A stretch of 64,000 nt of DNA from Mytilus trossulus (GCF_036588685.1 NC_086375.1:48306955-48370954); one strand, 5' to 3'. Shown: positions 12,901-24,162, counted from the first letter of the stretch. Program-made: numbers and translations. The notes: generated by a model from the sequence alone, not told the origin.

Positions 12901-13781
12901 CAATAACATTGGAGATTTTTGGTTTGTCATAATTATTGGGTCTAGCACTATTTAAGCCATTTTTTTATGAATCAAATAAATTACATCAGTTGACCAGAAT
13001 ATACATTATAACCAGTGTAAACCATATCATTGAACAGTGGTTTCTTATTATAACTTAATAGCACCTGAGGCGAATTTAGGGGGGGGGGGATTCTTCTGGG
13101 GAATCTGGAGAAAATTTCTTTGATAATATAGCCTATATTAGGGAATTAGTAAAGCATGACCAGACAGGGCCCCCACATATGATTTTTTTTCCCGATCTGC
13201 CACTGAACACAATCAATTCAATGTCTTTTATACAGTCATATAACAGAACAAATAATTTAGTTTGATATGATGGAATACACCTTATTGTTATTTGTCCGCC
13301 ATTACCAGATATCACACAGGTTCCCGTAAAATTTTGACGTCATAAAACAAAATATCTGACGCCACAATGGAAAAGTGATTGTTGTATGCGTCAAAAGGTC
13401 AAGCGGTCGGGACGGCTGGCCGAGTAGGCTAATAGCAATAAGGTGTATAAGGGGGACATTCAAACATAAGACAAGTCACACAGTTCTACCCAACTTCATT
13501 TGTTTTAGCTGACTAACGCTTCTTGATTAAGAGTATGATAAGAATATCGAGAAATATCTATAAGAGAGAATTCAGAGCCAATGATAAAACTCTTTGATAT
13601 GTAGGGAAAAGGGGGGTGGTCAAACGAGACTTTATGAGACAGGACTGAGGTCTTGCACTTTACAGTAAACACACCTTAAAGCGTAACCAATACCAATAGC
13701 AAAGGCTATAATAATTGGCCACCAGGATTCATACAACGCCTCAGGGTTGGGAAGACCTTCGAAAGGGTTTGGTCGACTCAT
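6971..13781 (-). CDS. RDH13-like short-chain dehydrogenase, catalytic Ser and Tyr lost (gene A)
   Basis: Seven exons on the minus strand: 13781-13675, 11193-11075, 10141-9986, 9189-9085, 8826-8617, 8055-7848 and 7085-6971 (TGA). Phases agree throughout, giving 339 residues. The N-terminus has a membrane anchor at about 20-35 (WWPIIIAFAIGIGYAL). The Rossmann cofactor motif TGGTKGIG is at 58-65, HNAA stands at 137-140 in place of NNAG, and the structural Asn is N160. Residues 163-217 align without gaps to the RDH11/12/13 group, which normally reduces or oxidises retinoids with NADP(H). The catalytic Ser position is Ala188 (motif INLVA), the catalytic Tyr is Phe213 (FGQSK), and Lys217 is kept. 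The frame is open and all splice sites are intact, so this is not an ordinary pseudogene. Start chosen at the first ATG before the anchor; an A stands at -3. Substrate unknown; oxidoreductase activity is doubtful. Confidence 0.88.
8414..8598. mobile_element. degenerate CTGTGG-type TIR element in an intron of gene A
   Basis: Right end is AATAATGAAGCCACAG followed by TA. The left end is decayed (CTGGTGATTCAA). Interior text (TTTCGGGGTTTTGCCGAGG, then GGTATCCAACAAATAATAATGA) matches the copies at 1487-1695 and 53697-53889. Confidence 0.6.
9290..9780. repeat. diverged tandem repeat in intron of gene A
   Basis: Two related blocks (starting near 9360 and 9560) each contain GGGGTATAAC or GGGGCATAAC, then a TGACTC..CTG..CAAATTC stretch and a GAGTTTCATAA block. 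This looks like an old duplicated dispersed repeat. No coding signal. Confidence 0.4.
10199..10343. mobile_element. short hAT-like MITE (GGATCCAG/CTGGATCC ends)
   Basis: Left end AGGGGCAGATCCAG, right end CTGGATCCGCGACTG, with an internal G-rich block repeated as AAGGGGGTTCC. Relative of the element at 26398-26552. The target duplication cannot be made out here. Confidence 0.55.
11290..11545. repeat. minisatellite, 27/33-bp units, intron 1/2 border region of gene A
   Basis: About eight units of GGTTATAGATGTGTATTA plus TTTCAAATA. Early units are 27 bp. Three later units carry an extra TACATG and are 33 bp. Both lengths are multiples of three and contain no stop codon in one frame on each strand, so long artificial frames appear; these are not taken as genes. 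It lies about 100 bp upstream of exon 2 of the minus-strand gene. Confidence 0.85.
11684..11779. repeat. 48-bp direct repeat, two copies
   Basis: Units 11684-11731 and 11732-11779 differ at one position (TATGTGCCC against TATGCGCCC). Exactly head to tail, so a recent tandem duplication. Confidence 0.85.
11920..12560. repeat. degenerate tandem repeat, about 180-bp period
   Basis: The block AAGCTTCTGTCCAAG..TTGGTA..AAATCCAGGAT recurs at about 12053, 12249 and 12427, each followed by an AGTTATTAAAATTT-like stretch. Typical of an old dispersed bivalve repeat; no gene. Confidence 0.6.
13276..13447. mobile_element. short foldback element in intron 1 of gene A
   Basis: TACACCTTATTGTTATT at 13276-13292 is the reverse complement, with one mismatch, of AATAGCAATAAGGTGTA at 13431-13447. 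The middle holds a TGACGTCA palindrome (13335-13342) and a sequence resembling a tRNA A box (TGGCCGAGTAGG, about 13418). Confidence 0.65.
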
Positions 13782-14984
13782 TTTTCAGTTTTTCGGTGTC
13801 ACAAAAGCGTGTAATCTGGATCCTAATATCGGCGATCGGGTACCAGTATTTTAAAGGGAGGTAATTATTAGGGTAAAGTGTAGATTATTTTTTTGCACCC
13901 ATGAGAAACAAGATTATATGTTTAACTTTACTTCTTAATGAAAAAAGCATTGTATATGTAACCACGTTTACCACACAAAAAATGAAGTGAACGAATCCAA
14001 GAGTCATAATATATCTAATAATTGGTTTGTTTTGAAAGTTTTGACCTTGTTATCTTGTATGTTCATGGTTTATATAAATATAATTTTCACATGTTATTTA
14101 ATTGCTTCATCTTCTACATAGTGTCCACATTTAATATGGTAAATACCTTTCATGTACGTTATAAATGTTTGATTGCAGTATAGCATTTTACTTTCATTTA
14201 TTTATCAATTCAGTAAATTATACAAATAAATATATATCTTTTTTTAATGGGGGTAGGAGGGGTCCTGATCCCGAAATCCAGGGCTTTAAACATGAAATTC
14301 TGAAGTCCTGAAATTTGAAAAAAAGAAATCACGGATCCCGAAAGGGTCAATCTGGAAATCTGAAGCTTAAAAAACACCTGATCCCAAAGTCCCAATAAAG
14401 GTCTTATCCCCCCTCTTGAATGGGTTCGGTACTATTAAGAATTCATTGTGACGTTACTATGTCTAATGAAAAAGCATGCATTGTGCAAATTTATATGACA
14501 TTCAAAAACATATCATCTGACCATAAGCTCTGATGGAGCAGGATCTACTGTTGTCACGGAATAAAAGTTCCTTCATAATATAACTTCCAAATGGAAAAAC
14601 TATTCTAGAATATTATTTCTACAGGAATAAATATTACAGTAGATGTTCCTAACGGAATAAATAGTATAGAATATTTGTTCCGACAGGTACAGGTATTATG
14701 ACAATGTTTATAATAAAGTTTCCACTGGAACTTCTGTTAGGTGGAACAAATATACGTTGACACTTGTCACCCTTAAAAAAATCATCATGTTCACACGAGT
14801 TTGTGTTCCTCAGTCTTAAGTTTTACTTTTGTGCCTGTATCTTCTGCCTGTTTTTTTTGGTTTTAATTATGAAATAAAATCCAATTTAGAATGAATGGTA
14901 ATTAGTCTTTATAATGTTTGATAAACGTTGATAAACATTTTCTTATTTCAAATTTCTGTATTCATACAACTCTTAATCTTTTTA

Positions 14985-15835
14985 TATGCCCCTGCTGTAG
15001 CAAAGGGTGCATTAAGTTTTACCCATGTCTATCTGTACTAAAGTTTAAAACTTGGTCTCTTACTTTGGTTTGCCTAAACCAAATGCTAGGAAACTTATAC
15101 ACAATGCTTATAACTACAAGATACAGATCAAGTTTCAATTTTGTTAGCAGCACTTCAACATGTTTAACAGTTCTCAAGTTATGCCCTTTACAACTGGACT
15201 AATTGCTAAATTTTTCGTTTCCGTTCTTTTACTTTAGTTTGCCTGAACCAAAAGCTATGAAACTTATACTAAATCCTATACCAATTTATAACTTATACAC
15301 AATGTTTATAACCACAAAATACAAATCAAGTTAAAATTTTGAGGGCGTCACTTTTATTGTTCAAGAGTTATGCCCCTTTACAAATGGAATATTTTGTTTC
15401 CATTCTCTAACTTTAGTTTGTCTCAACCAAATGCTATTAAACTTATACAAAATGCTTACCACAAAAAAAATACAGATCGATTATGATCTTTGTTGTTGTT
15501 GCTTTAACAGTTGAGTTAAGCCAGTCTGTGCCAAACTGTTTAAGGGTTTGTCTGACGGAAAGAGAAATCTGAACTTTTTTACTATATATTCAACCAATTT
15601 TTTTTTTAAAGTTTTGTCAGTCAGACAGAGTGTTGGATACACTGTTAAGCCCCTTTACAAATGTCAAAATTGCTGAATTATTTGTTTCTGTTCTCTTTCT
15701 TAAGTAAAGTTGACTCAGTTAAATGTTATGAGACTTTTAGGCAATTTAATCACCACAAAACAAAATTGCAAAGTTGGATAGCTTCACTTTTACTGTTCTT
15801 CAGTTATGTGACTTATGTCCCCTTATAACTTTATA
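14985..15835. repeat. degenerate tandem repeat, about 200-bp period
   Basis: Four diverged copies of a block with CTTTAGTTTGCCT..ACCAAATGCTA..AAACTTATAC, then CAAGTTATGCCC and TTTACAAATGG, start at about 15060, 15230, 15410 and 15700. Known in style from bivalve genomes; frames in it are chance. Confidence 0.65.
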
Positions 15836-16508
15836 TGATGTGCAAGCTGGGGCACATTCCCGATGCACTTTTGATTTGAAGTGCAGCAGCTTTGGATAAA
15901 TAGATTCATTTTCAAGCATTTTATAAATTGCTTTGTATGGTTTTTTTTCTAATTGTGGTAGGCAGTATGCTGAGCTACAGTTGCTAACTTCTAAGTCATT
16001 TGCCTTCTGGTAGAGAGTTGTCTCTTGTCTCATTTATTTTGTCATTGGCAATCATACCACATCATCTTATTTTATACCAAAATTTTCTCCATTCAAGTGA
16101 ATTCCCTTTGAACACAACAAAAATTTATGAAATGTTCTCAATACCATTTTACCTGAAAATTTTAAAAACATTACATTATTGACATGTGCCAAAATAGGCC
16201 ACTAAAATATGGCAACAGCTTAACATAATGAACCTGGATGTATAAAATTACACTGCACATATATTTTATAAGTTTCATTAAGATACAAGTTAAAGGCATG
16301 TCATTTATGGTCTACTGTTATGAAAATGGTTTACAAATGAAATCTTATGGTGAATAATTGAGAATCTAGATTTGTGTGGGTTGTTTGAAATTTAATTGTC
16401 ATTCTGAGCAGGAACATATATATTGTGATATACTGTTCCCAGTTCTGAAAAACACTTTTGAGGTGGAAGTGTTAACAAGGACATCCAATTGAAAATCTGA
16501 TTTACAGA

Positions 16509-16760
16509 GACATTCCAGTATAAAAATAAGGAGATGTGGTATGATTAGCAGGTTATTCACCATCAATGGAGATGGAAATTATGTTTGATATTTTATGAAA
16601 TTGAGAAGATATGGTATGATTGATTACTTATGAGGAAACTATGCACCAGTGACCAAACAATGTGGATGTAAGTGATTATAGGTCACCATACAGCCTTCAA
16701 CAATAAGCAAAACCCAAACTGCATAGCTCTCAGTGCATAACAAAATTTTAAACGGTTCAA
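16509..16760 (+). repeat. diverged copy of the mussel AAGAAGATGTGGTATGATTG family
   Basis: Contains GGAGATGTGGTATGATTAGC (about 16530), a second GAAGATATGGTATGATTG (about 16604), then TATAGGTCACCATACAGCC and AAGCAAAACCCA. Two starts suggest a tandem or nested copy. Confidence 0.6.
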
Positions 16761-17296
16761 ATTAGAAAACTAAAAGCATTATTTTTGTACAAAACAATAA
16801 ACCCAAATTAAATATAAATTTATATGGATATCATGTTATCTGGAAAAAGTTTGTGTAGGTGTGTGTTCTTCTGCCTATTTAAACTAAAATGTCATTGATA
16901 CTATTCATATAGAATACATGTACAAAATATCTGTTGGGCATAATTTTCATGCAAAATTACTATATGCAAGCAATTATTATGGCTGATTTGAATCAAATTA
17001 GAAATCATACTCACTTAAAATATATATGTGTAAAATATATATTTTTACAATGAATTCATGCATTTATAAAACTCCTTTCCCAATACCCTGACAAGTTATC
17101 CTAGTTCATAAGCAATGTTTTAAAAATGCTTCTTTGCAAACATTCAGAATGGAATTATCTCTTCACTTATGTTGTCTGCTTTTACTTATCATGAGTATAA
17201 TGATCAGCTTAAAGACGAGTGGTGCATCCATTGAAACCATATCTATATGACATATTGTGACTCCATGATTGATATAGATTTCTTTTTCTTTTTCAG

Positions 17297-17354
17297 ATTG
17301 AAGTATTTAACATGAACATATAGTTTATACCAGGAGTAACACTAAAACACTAAA
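17297..17354 (+). other. 5' UTR part of the first coding exon of gene B
   Basis: A strong acceptor (TTCTTTTTCTTTTTCAG ending at 17296) stands 58 bp before the ATG. The mRNA therefore probably has an upstream non-coding exon, not located. The base at -3 of the ATG is A. Confidence 0.5.
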
Positions 17355-20300
17355 ATGTCTTCATTTTCATCTAAAGCTATAACTTATTCCTTTGCCATTG
17401 GAGCAATTGGTGGAATGGTAATTATCTTGAAACGGTAAGGCCTTTTATAAGCAAAGCATGGAAGGAGAAATAATAAGGGGATAAGTATTTGAAATATTCT
17501 TAAACATGTAAAGGAGATTCAATAATACTTTTGAGTTTTTCTGATAATATAAAAAAGAAGATGTGGTATGATTGCCAATGAGACAACTATCCACAAAATA
17601 CCAGAATGACACAAACATTAACAACTATAAAACCATATGTGTGTGGATATTTTATATACATTTTGGATGATTTTTTAAACTGTACTTTTGTTTTACTTTA
17701 TTAATAAATTGTCCACCAAAGACTGTTCATAACTTGATCAGTAGAAATTGCATAAGCAACATTATCTTGATAAAAATTACACAAAATTGTACATGCAACA
17801 TATGTAGACATAATTGGTCATTTTGCATAGATGTATACACAAAATGTATACATGCTGTGACACACAATTAACTTCTGTTACATTCTTATTTACAGGAAAG
17901 CACATGGAATAACATTTAATGGAGATGAGAGAATTCATGGGAGAACAGTGATAGTAACTGGGGCTAATTGTGGCATTGGTTACCAGACAGCTGGCATGTT
18001 AGCAGCTAGAGGTAGGTGTATAGCAGGCTATAGATATAGAATACAGTGTAGGATACATAGTCAGTAGAATCAACTATTCATATTTTGCTAAGTCCATGAT
18101 TTTTTCCTCATGATTTCTTATTTATTACCTTTATTATTGTGTAGACAATGTATTGTTCAACAACACTGATAGTGCATGATGGTCTTGATTGGGGTCCTTC
18201 ATTTATGTATTCTTTATTTTTTAGGTCATTTTTTCTCTATTTTAAAAATACATATTTCTTATATATATAAATAAGAAGATGTGGTATGAGACAACTCTCC
18301 GTCAAAGTCACAATGTGTAAAAAGTAAACAATTATAGATCTAAGTACAGCCTTCAACACAGAGTCTGGTTTCACACCAAACAGTTGGCGATAAAGGGCAA
18401 CAAAATGACTAGTGTAAAACAATTCAAACAGGAAAACTAAAAGTCTAATCTATATGAAATATGAATTACACCAAAAATCAACCAATTAAAAAACAGGCTC
18501 CTGACTTAGGAAAGGTGCATACATATGCAGTGGATTTTTAGGTTTTAACAGGTGCCAAAAGGTCGAATTATTCACTTGGAAGTGAATAATTCATCATGGA
18601 TGTTTCTTAGCTTATTTTTACAAAATTCAACAATACTGGCTGCTTGAAGCCAATAATTATTTCACTATTTCACTTTCTTTAATGATTGAACCAAAAAAAA
18701 ATAAAAAAAAATTGAATTGTTAATACATGTATATCCTGTAGCTAGTGCCCCTTTAACAGACATAACTAAAAAGTTAACATTTTATTTCAGGTGGAAAAGT
18801 TATAATGGCATGTAGGGACATGAAAAAATGTGAGGATGCAAAAGAAGAAATAATAAAAAATACTTGGAATAAAAAAGTGTTTTGCAAACATCTCGATTTG
18901 GCATCATTGGATTCTATAAAAGAATTTGCAGAGGATTTTAATAAAAGTAAGTTATAATCATGATAATTTTAGTATTATAGTGTAATAGTGTATTGCAAAT
19001 ACAGGGAACCTATTTAAATTTGATAAAAAAAAATGTGTGCAGTTTTAGCTAATATTTGTCTAATAACAAAGTATCGCTTGAGCAAAGCATTTAGTGTATC
19101 TAGTAAGATTACAATTATGTCGAAATATCTGGTTGAGTCTTGGTACAGAATCTTTGATCTTTCTTTTTGTGTTTATATTTGTAAATTAGCATATATATAC
19201 TAAACACATTTTTTTTATCAAGTTTTGCAATGTTGGTTTATAATATGATGTTCATTGATTCAATAGGTAATACCTATTTTGATATAAACATGACAGTAAA
19301 ATTATCAATACTGTATCAACTATTTATTGCTATTGTTATAATTAAAAGTGTGCTGACTTAAAAAAAAGAAAACTCACCCTTTAGTGAAATGATAATAAGG
19401 ATTATTAAATAATTAATGTATAGTCTTTGACATATGCATGCCAACCATGTATTGAATATTAACTGAAAAGTATTATTTTTCTTTTGCATTATGTTGAAAA
19501 ACACAAATATTATAATTCATCATCCAAACAATTTTAAAATAATTCATGATATTTTTTTCATTACTTAAATTTTTCTTTCAGATGAAAGTCGTTTAGATAT
19601 ATTAATTAATAATGCTGGGATAATGAGATGTCCCAAACAAATTACTAAAGATGGTATTGAAATGCAGTTAGGAGTGAATTATTTAGGTAAGGATTAGACA
19701 CTAATACAGTATTCTTTCAACTCATTCAAGTATCATGTCAATATACAAAACAAGAAGATACAGTATGATTAAGAGACCGCTCTCCATCAGAGACTAAGTA
19801 ACGTAGACGTTAACAACTAAAGTATAGATTAGGGTTAAGCCATTTTATTTACACAATGCATTTTAATAAGGATGTAACTTTTATTTCATCAAAGGGGATA
19901 ACTCTTTTCTGTGAAGAACTAGAACTTTTGAAATGACAATACATTCATGACAACTGTGCTAGTTTTAAGCTTGATGTCTGATTTTAGATGTTGCTTAACA
20001 GTATCAATAAGTGACAAAACTGTTTGTTAAAACATTTGATAAAGTTTATGTAGCTTTTTGCTCTTTTGTATTTACAAAAGCCTAGGAGACTTAAAAACAC
20101 AGTGACAAGCACTTCTGAGATGTCTGAATAAATACATTTAATTCAAAGAGGAAATCGTTTGTTAAGAAATGTAGCTACTTATGATGTGTAACATGCAAAG
20201 TTATTTTTTTTGCAGATAATCATTTACTTGTGACCATAGAATGTGAATCAGAATATATGATTTGAATAACAAAGATACATGATGTAATCTCTATTGTATT

Positions 20301-23300
20301 ACTCTAGATTTGTTTTACTTCTGTAACAGTGGATTCAGTAATATTCATTGAATAACAATTTCATGGATTTTGTGTGTTCAAATCTAAATGTGCAACGAAT
20401 TAAAAATTGTCTAAAGACTTTGCCAAAACTATGAAATCACATATCCATGAATATGCAAGTTTTCCTGAAACCATGAAAATTGGTACCTACAAAAACAAAT
20501 GAATCCACAGTATTCACTCTCAAATTTTTATCCTTATAAACACAGGTGATAAATTAAGTTCAACAAGAAAGAACAGGACAATGATTCAAAAGTGGAATTT
20601 TCGAAGTTGATCACAATTACTGGTATACGTTCAAAATTTCTTTGACAAAATTAATTACTCAAATTCATGTTTTGCATGTTGAAATTTTACTTGCATACAT
20701 GATGTTGTGTTTAAGGGAATCTGTAATGAACAAGAACTCTAAAATTAAGTATCTAGTTCCTTTTTACATATTTCAGGTCATTTTCTACTCACAAATTTGT
20801 TGTTGGACAAATTAAAGAGGTGTGCTCCTAGTAGGATTGTAAATATAACCGCTATATCACAGAAAAAAGGGAAAATAAACTTTGAAGATTTAAATAGTGA
20901 TACAAATTATGATGCTGGAAAAGCTTATGATCAGAGTCAACTTGGAATTATGTTATTTACAAAAGAATTAGCTAAAAGGTTGGATGGTAAGTTTTAAAAA
21001 AACAAATCTTTTATCAATGCACTTGCTTCATATTTTTTTTTACATGATATAAAAAAGAAGATGTGTTATGATTGCCAATGAAACAACTGTCGACAGGAGA
21101 CCAAAATGACACAGACATTAACAACCATAGGTCACTGTATTGACTTCAACAATGAGCAAAGCCCATGCTGCATAGTCAGCTTTAAAAGGCCCCAATATAA
21201 CAATGTAAAACAATTCAAACGAGAAAACTAACCGCCTTATTTATATAAATAAAATGAACGAAAAACAAATATGTAACACATAAACAAACAACAACCACTG
21301 AATTACAGGCTCCTGACTTGGGACAGGCACATACATAAATAATGTGTTAGTTCATATTTGAAGATGCACTATTAAAATGAGAGAAAGGATTTCTGTGACT
21401 CAGTAAAACTTTAAAACATGATGCAGTGGTTAATATATAAAAATCATTTATGATAAAAACCAATACCGGCCGGGGGTATTCCAAAGAAAATGTTCAACAT
21501 CACTTATGCATGCCACTTCAGGCAATATAAATTATGGTAGGGGATTAAAATCAGCTCTGGTCATTTGCCCAAAAAAAAGAGTTAGACAGCTTTTTGTCAA
21601 AGGTTAATACTGCACTATCCTCCTTTATTGTATTAAACTGACCATAATTGTTTTGTACAAATGTATAGAACGGAGAATTAAAAATGATCACATCAAAATG
21701 ACAGCAATTCAACAAATTACAAAAACCAGAAAGACGTCAGATCTACATGTGGTCACCAACTATGAAAAAAAAAATATACCTGTATCATATCACCCAAATT
21801 AACCGAATGTTGGAACAAAAGGTCAAAAACATTGATAATACTTTTTTATTAAAGTTTATTAACAAAATGTTCATGCATAAACATGATGGCAGATTGAAAG
21901 AAAGAAGTTGTTTATTTGATGGTTGGGTAATTCAAGACGAAATAAATTTGTTTCTTTACTTGGCAAACAAATTTTGTTGGTATGATAACAATGCAGTGAA
22001 CCACAAGTAAATAAATTATTTATAAATTTTCTGTCCAATGTTAGGTTTCTTGAAGGTTCTTTATATAGCTGAAGTTGAACAGATATTAGTATTCAGTTGT
22101 GTATAAAGAATTGTTTAACAAAACCTTTGTGTATTATTCACTTACTATTGTAGATACTGGAGTAACTGTTAATGCTGCATATCCTGGAATCACAAAATCA
22201 GATCTAGGACGCCATCTTAGTGTTAACAAATCATATATTTCTAGTTTTTTTATGAAACCAATTAATTATGTGGTGATGAGAACATTAGAAGAAGGTGCAG
22301 CTACACCAGTGTTTTGTGCTATTGGACATGACGTCAGAAATACAACTGGTAAACTTTTCTAGTAAGTAAACTTAAAAATATTGAGAAAAAAAATAAAGAA
22401 ATAAAAAAATAATGTAGTGTTATTGCCAATGAGACAACTCTCCACAAGAGACACAGACATTAACAACTATAGGTCACAGTATGGCCTTCAAAAATGAGCT
22501 AAGCCCATAGCGCATAGTCAGCTATAAAAGGCCCCGAACTGACAATATAAAATAACTCGAACAAGAAAACTAAAGGCCTAATTTATGTACAAAAAATGAA
22601 TGAAAAACAAATATGTAACACATAAACAAACAACAACCACTGAATTACAGGCTCCTGACTTGGGACAAGCCATACAAAAAGAATATTGCTGGGTTAAACA
22701 TGTTAGAGGGATCCCAACCCTCCTCCTAACCTGTGACAGTGGTGTAACAGTATAACATAAGAATGAACTATAAAAATCAGTTGAAAAAGGCTTAACTCAT
22801 CAGATGGATAAAAATACAAATACTACAAACACAATTGGACTTGGCTGGGTACTTGAACATCCAAACAACAGAAAGACACTAAGTATAGATCTGAGAGTAT
22901 TCACAGTTACTGACAGCTAGTTCAAATCTACAAACAACTAAAAGAAAGTGCATATAAGACAAAATTATCAATCAGTACACTTCCAATGGATTTAGTGTAA
23001 AGATGTCATAAACAGTCAGAGAAAAACATTAACTTATGCAATGCCAAGATACAGGTATCAACAGATTGTAGATGTCTATATTAGGATTTATTTGGTGATG
23101 CTTTAGCAGCCAATTTCTGACAGTTCAAATCTTTTGATGTGAAATCTATTGATAGAATTCTACATACAATCTCCACCTACTAAGAGTTTCAGATTTATGT
23201 TGTTACCTAATGGCTGTTGGCACGATATTTCAATAACTTATTCAAAAGAATTCTTGCTCTCCATCTGCAAACATATTTACAGATGACAGTAGAATTTTGT

Positions 23301-24141
23301 ATTTGCAAATCAAAACCCAATACCTCGATTTCAGTGATTTGATTCCATTTATTCTGTGACCAGTATGTATTTCCTTATTCCCTTGTGGTAAGGATCAAGT
23401 ATATTCCATGTAAAAGTCAAAGGTCAATACACCCAGTGACCTGATATTTTTATGATAAAAATTGAATGAGTCTCCCCTTAATCAAAGGAGGTATTGTTTG
23501 TGATACTTTTTTCTTCTTCCTGGTTATTCTGGTTCTCATACTTGTCTGTCTTGGCTAAAAAAAAATCATTTGACATTGCAATCTGATATTTGGCACGAAC
23601 TGTATTACCATAAGGCCATGTGTTCCATATCATCATGACATTCATGTGACCTTTTTTTACTCATCCATTCCCAAAACATATAAATTCAAGACCATTTCAT
23701 TGTGCTTTAGTGCGCTTCTCCATTTGGGGTCATTGCCCATCCCCATTGTATAATTAACCATCAAATTTATGGTATCAACATTTTCAAATGCTACCTGACC
23801 ACTCATATAATAGGACCTCTGACCATATACACTTGTTCCAAATTTGTTTTTCAGACTGATATTGATTTCAAAGTTGCTTAAAAGTGACCTGGTAACCAAC
23901 CGAAGGCCATTCTTAAACATCAAATTCTGGCATAAGAAAATAGTCCACCTGCATATGCTTTTTCCTTCATTTCATTGGTTGATAAATATCTTGAGAGCTC
24001 AGAGATGATAATTTTTATTCATCTAATGTTTTTTCTTACAGTAATATGCAAGAAAAGGAAGTTACAGGAGATGCAAATAATGAAAATATAGCAAAGAGAC
24101 TCTGGTTGACAAGTGAAAAGTGGACCAGATTAACAGATTGA
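17355..24141 (+). CDS. RDH13-like short-chain dehydrogenase, catalytic Ser and Lys lost (gene B)
   Basis: Seven exons: 17355-17434, 17896-18011, 18791-18946, 19582-19686, 20777-20986, 22154-22361 and 24042-24141 (TGA). Phases agree throughout, giving 324 residues. A short N-terminal hydrophobic anchor ([15 protein letters not shown]) is followed by the cofactor motif TGANCGIG at 48-55, NNAG at 127-130, the structural Asn N149 in GVNYLGHF, and a C-terminal part ([18 protein letters not shown]) very close in style to RDH13. In the active site the Ser position is Ala178 (motif VNITA), Tyr203 is kept (AYDQSQ), and the catalytic Lys is Gln207. Loss of that Lys normally abolishes SDR chemistry. Introns hold several mussel repeats. 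AATAAA follows 22 bp after the stop. The gene is open and well spliced, so probably expressed. Function may be binding or scaffolding; not known. Confidence 0.9.
17551..17640 (+). repeat. partial copy of the mussel AAGAAGATGTGGTATGATTG family
   Basis: GAAGATGTGGTATGATTGCC, then GAGACAACTATCC and CAAACATTAACAACTATA; 5' portion only. Intron 1 of gene B. Confidence 0.75.
18268..18530 (+). repeat. copy of the mussel AAGAAGATGTGGTATGATTG family
   Basis: Starts AAGAAGATGTGGTATGAGAC and runs through CAATTCAAACAGGAAAACTA to CAGGCTCCTGACTTAGG. The 3' part matches the copies at 21052 and 22400. Intron 2 of gene B. Confidence 0.75.
18555..18785. mobile_element. partial element with ATTCACTTGGAAGTGAAT palindrome
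   Basis: Same order of blocks as 47336-47517: a palindrome of the type ATTCACTTGnAAGTGAAT, GTTTCTTnnCTTAnTTT, a TTATTTCAC..TTTCACTTnC stretch, and the end CTGTAGCTAGTGCCCCTTTAAC. Only the right half is present, directly before the acceptor of exon 3 of gene B. Confidence 0.6.
20327..20510. mobile_element. CTGTGG-type TIR element in intron 4 of gene B
   Basis: Left end CAGTGGATTCAG, right end AAATGAATCCACAG followed by TA. The interior resembles the copies at 1487 and 53697 (TTTCATGGATTTTG, then CATGAAAATTGGTACC). Confidence 0.65.
21052..21345 (+). repeat. nearly full copy of the mussel AAGAAGATGTGGTATGATTG family
   Basis: Starts AAAGAAGATGTGTTATGATT and passes through CACAGACATTAACAACCATA and AACACATAAACAAACAACAA to CAGGCTCCTGACTTGGGACA. 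Intron 5 of gene B, starting about 65 bp after the donor. Confidence 0.8.
22400..22740 (+). repeat. nearly full copy of the mussel AAGAAGATGTGGTATGATTG family
   Basis: Shares the blocks GCCAATGAGACAACTCTCCA, CATAGTCAGCTATAAAAGGC and CAGGCTCCTGACTTGGGACA with the copy 1.35 kb upstream. It extends to a further block GATCCCAACCCTCCTCC. Intron 6 of gene B. Confidence 0.8.
23657..23923 (-). other. 88-codon open frame of unknown nature in the last intron of gene B
   Basis: An ATG-to-stop frame on the minus strand encodes an 88-residue sequence containing [20 protein letters not shown] and [14 protein letters not shown]. It matches no domain I know. There is no splice evidence or promoter, and the setting is a repeat-rich intron on the opposite strand to the host gene. 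It may be a relic of a repeat-borne gene or chance. Confidence 0.2.
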
Positions 24142-24162
24142 AATATCTATGTTAAGATAATT

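Larger units (their letters stand above)
13782..17296. other. divergent intergenic region between the two dehydrogenases
   Basis: About 3.5 kb between the start codon of gene A and the first recognised exon of gene B. The first 80 bp past 13781 are the likely 5' UTR/promoter of gene A, less AT-rich than the surroundings (CCGATCGCCGATATTAGG on the minus strand). No TATA box in a convincing place. The rest is repeats: a block with GATCCCGAAATCCAGGG (about 14225-14410), a degenerate array at 14985-15835 and mussel repeats at 15960-16060 and 16509-16760. Confidence 0.5.

Noticed and set aside
13405-13447. tRNA-like sequence (GGCTGGCCGAGTAGGCTAA)
   Set aside because: Only an A-box-like stretch is present; no B box, cloverleaf or terminator, and it lies within a foldback element.
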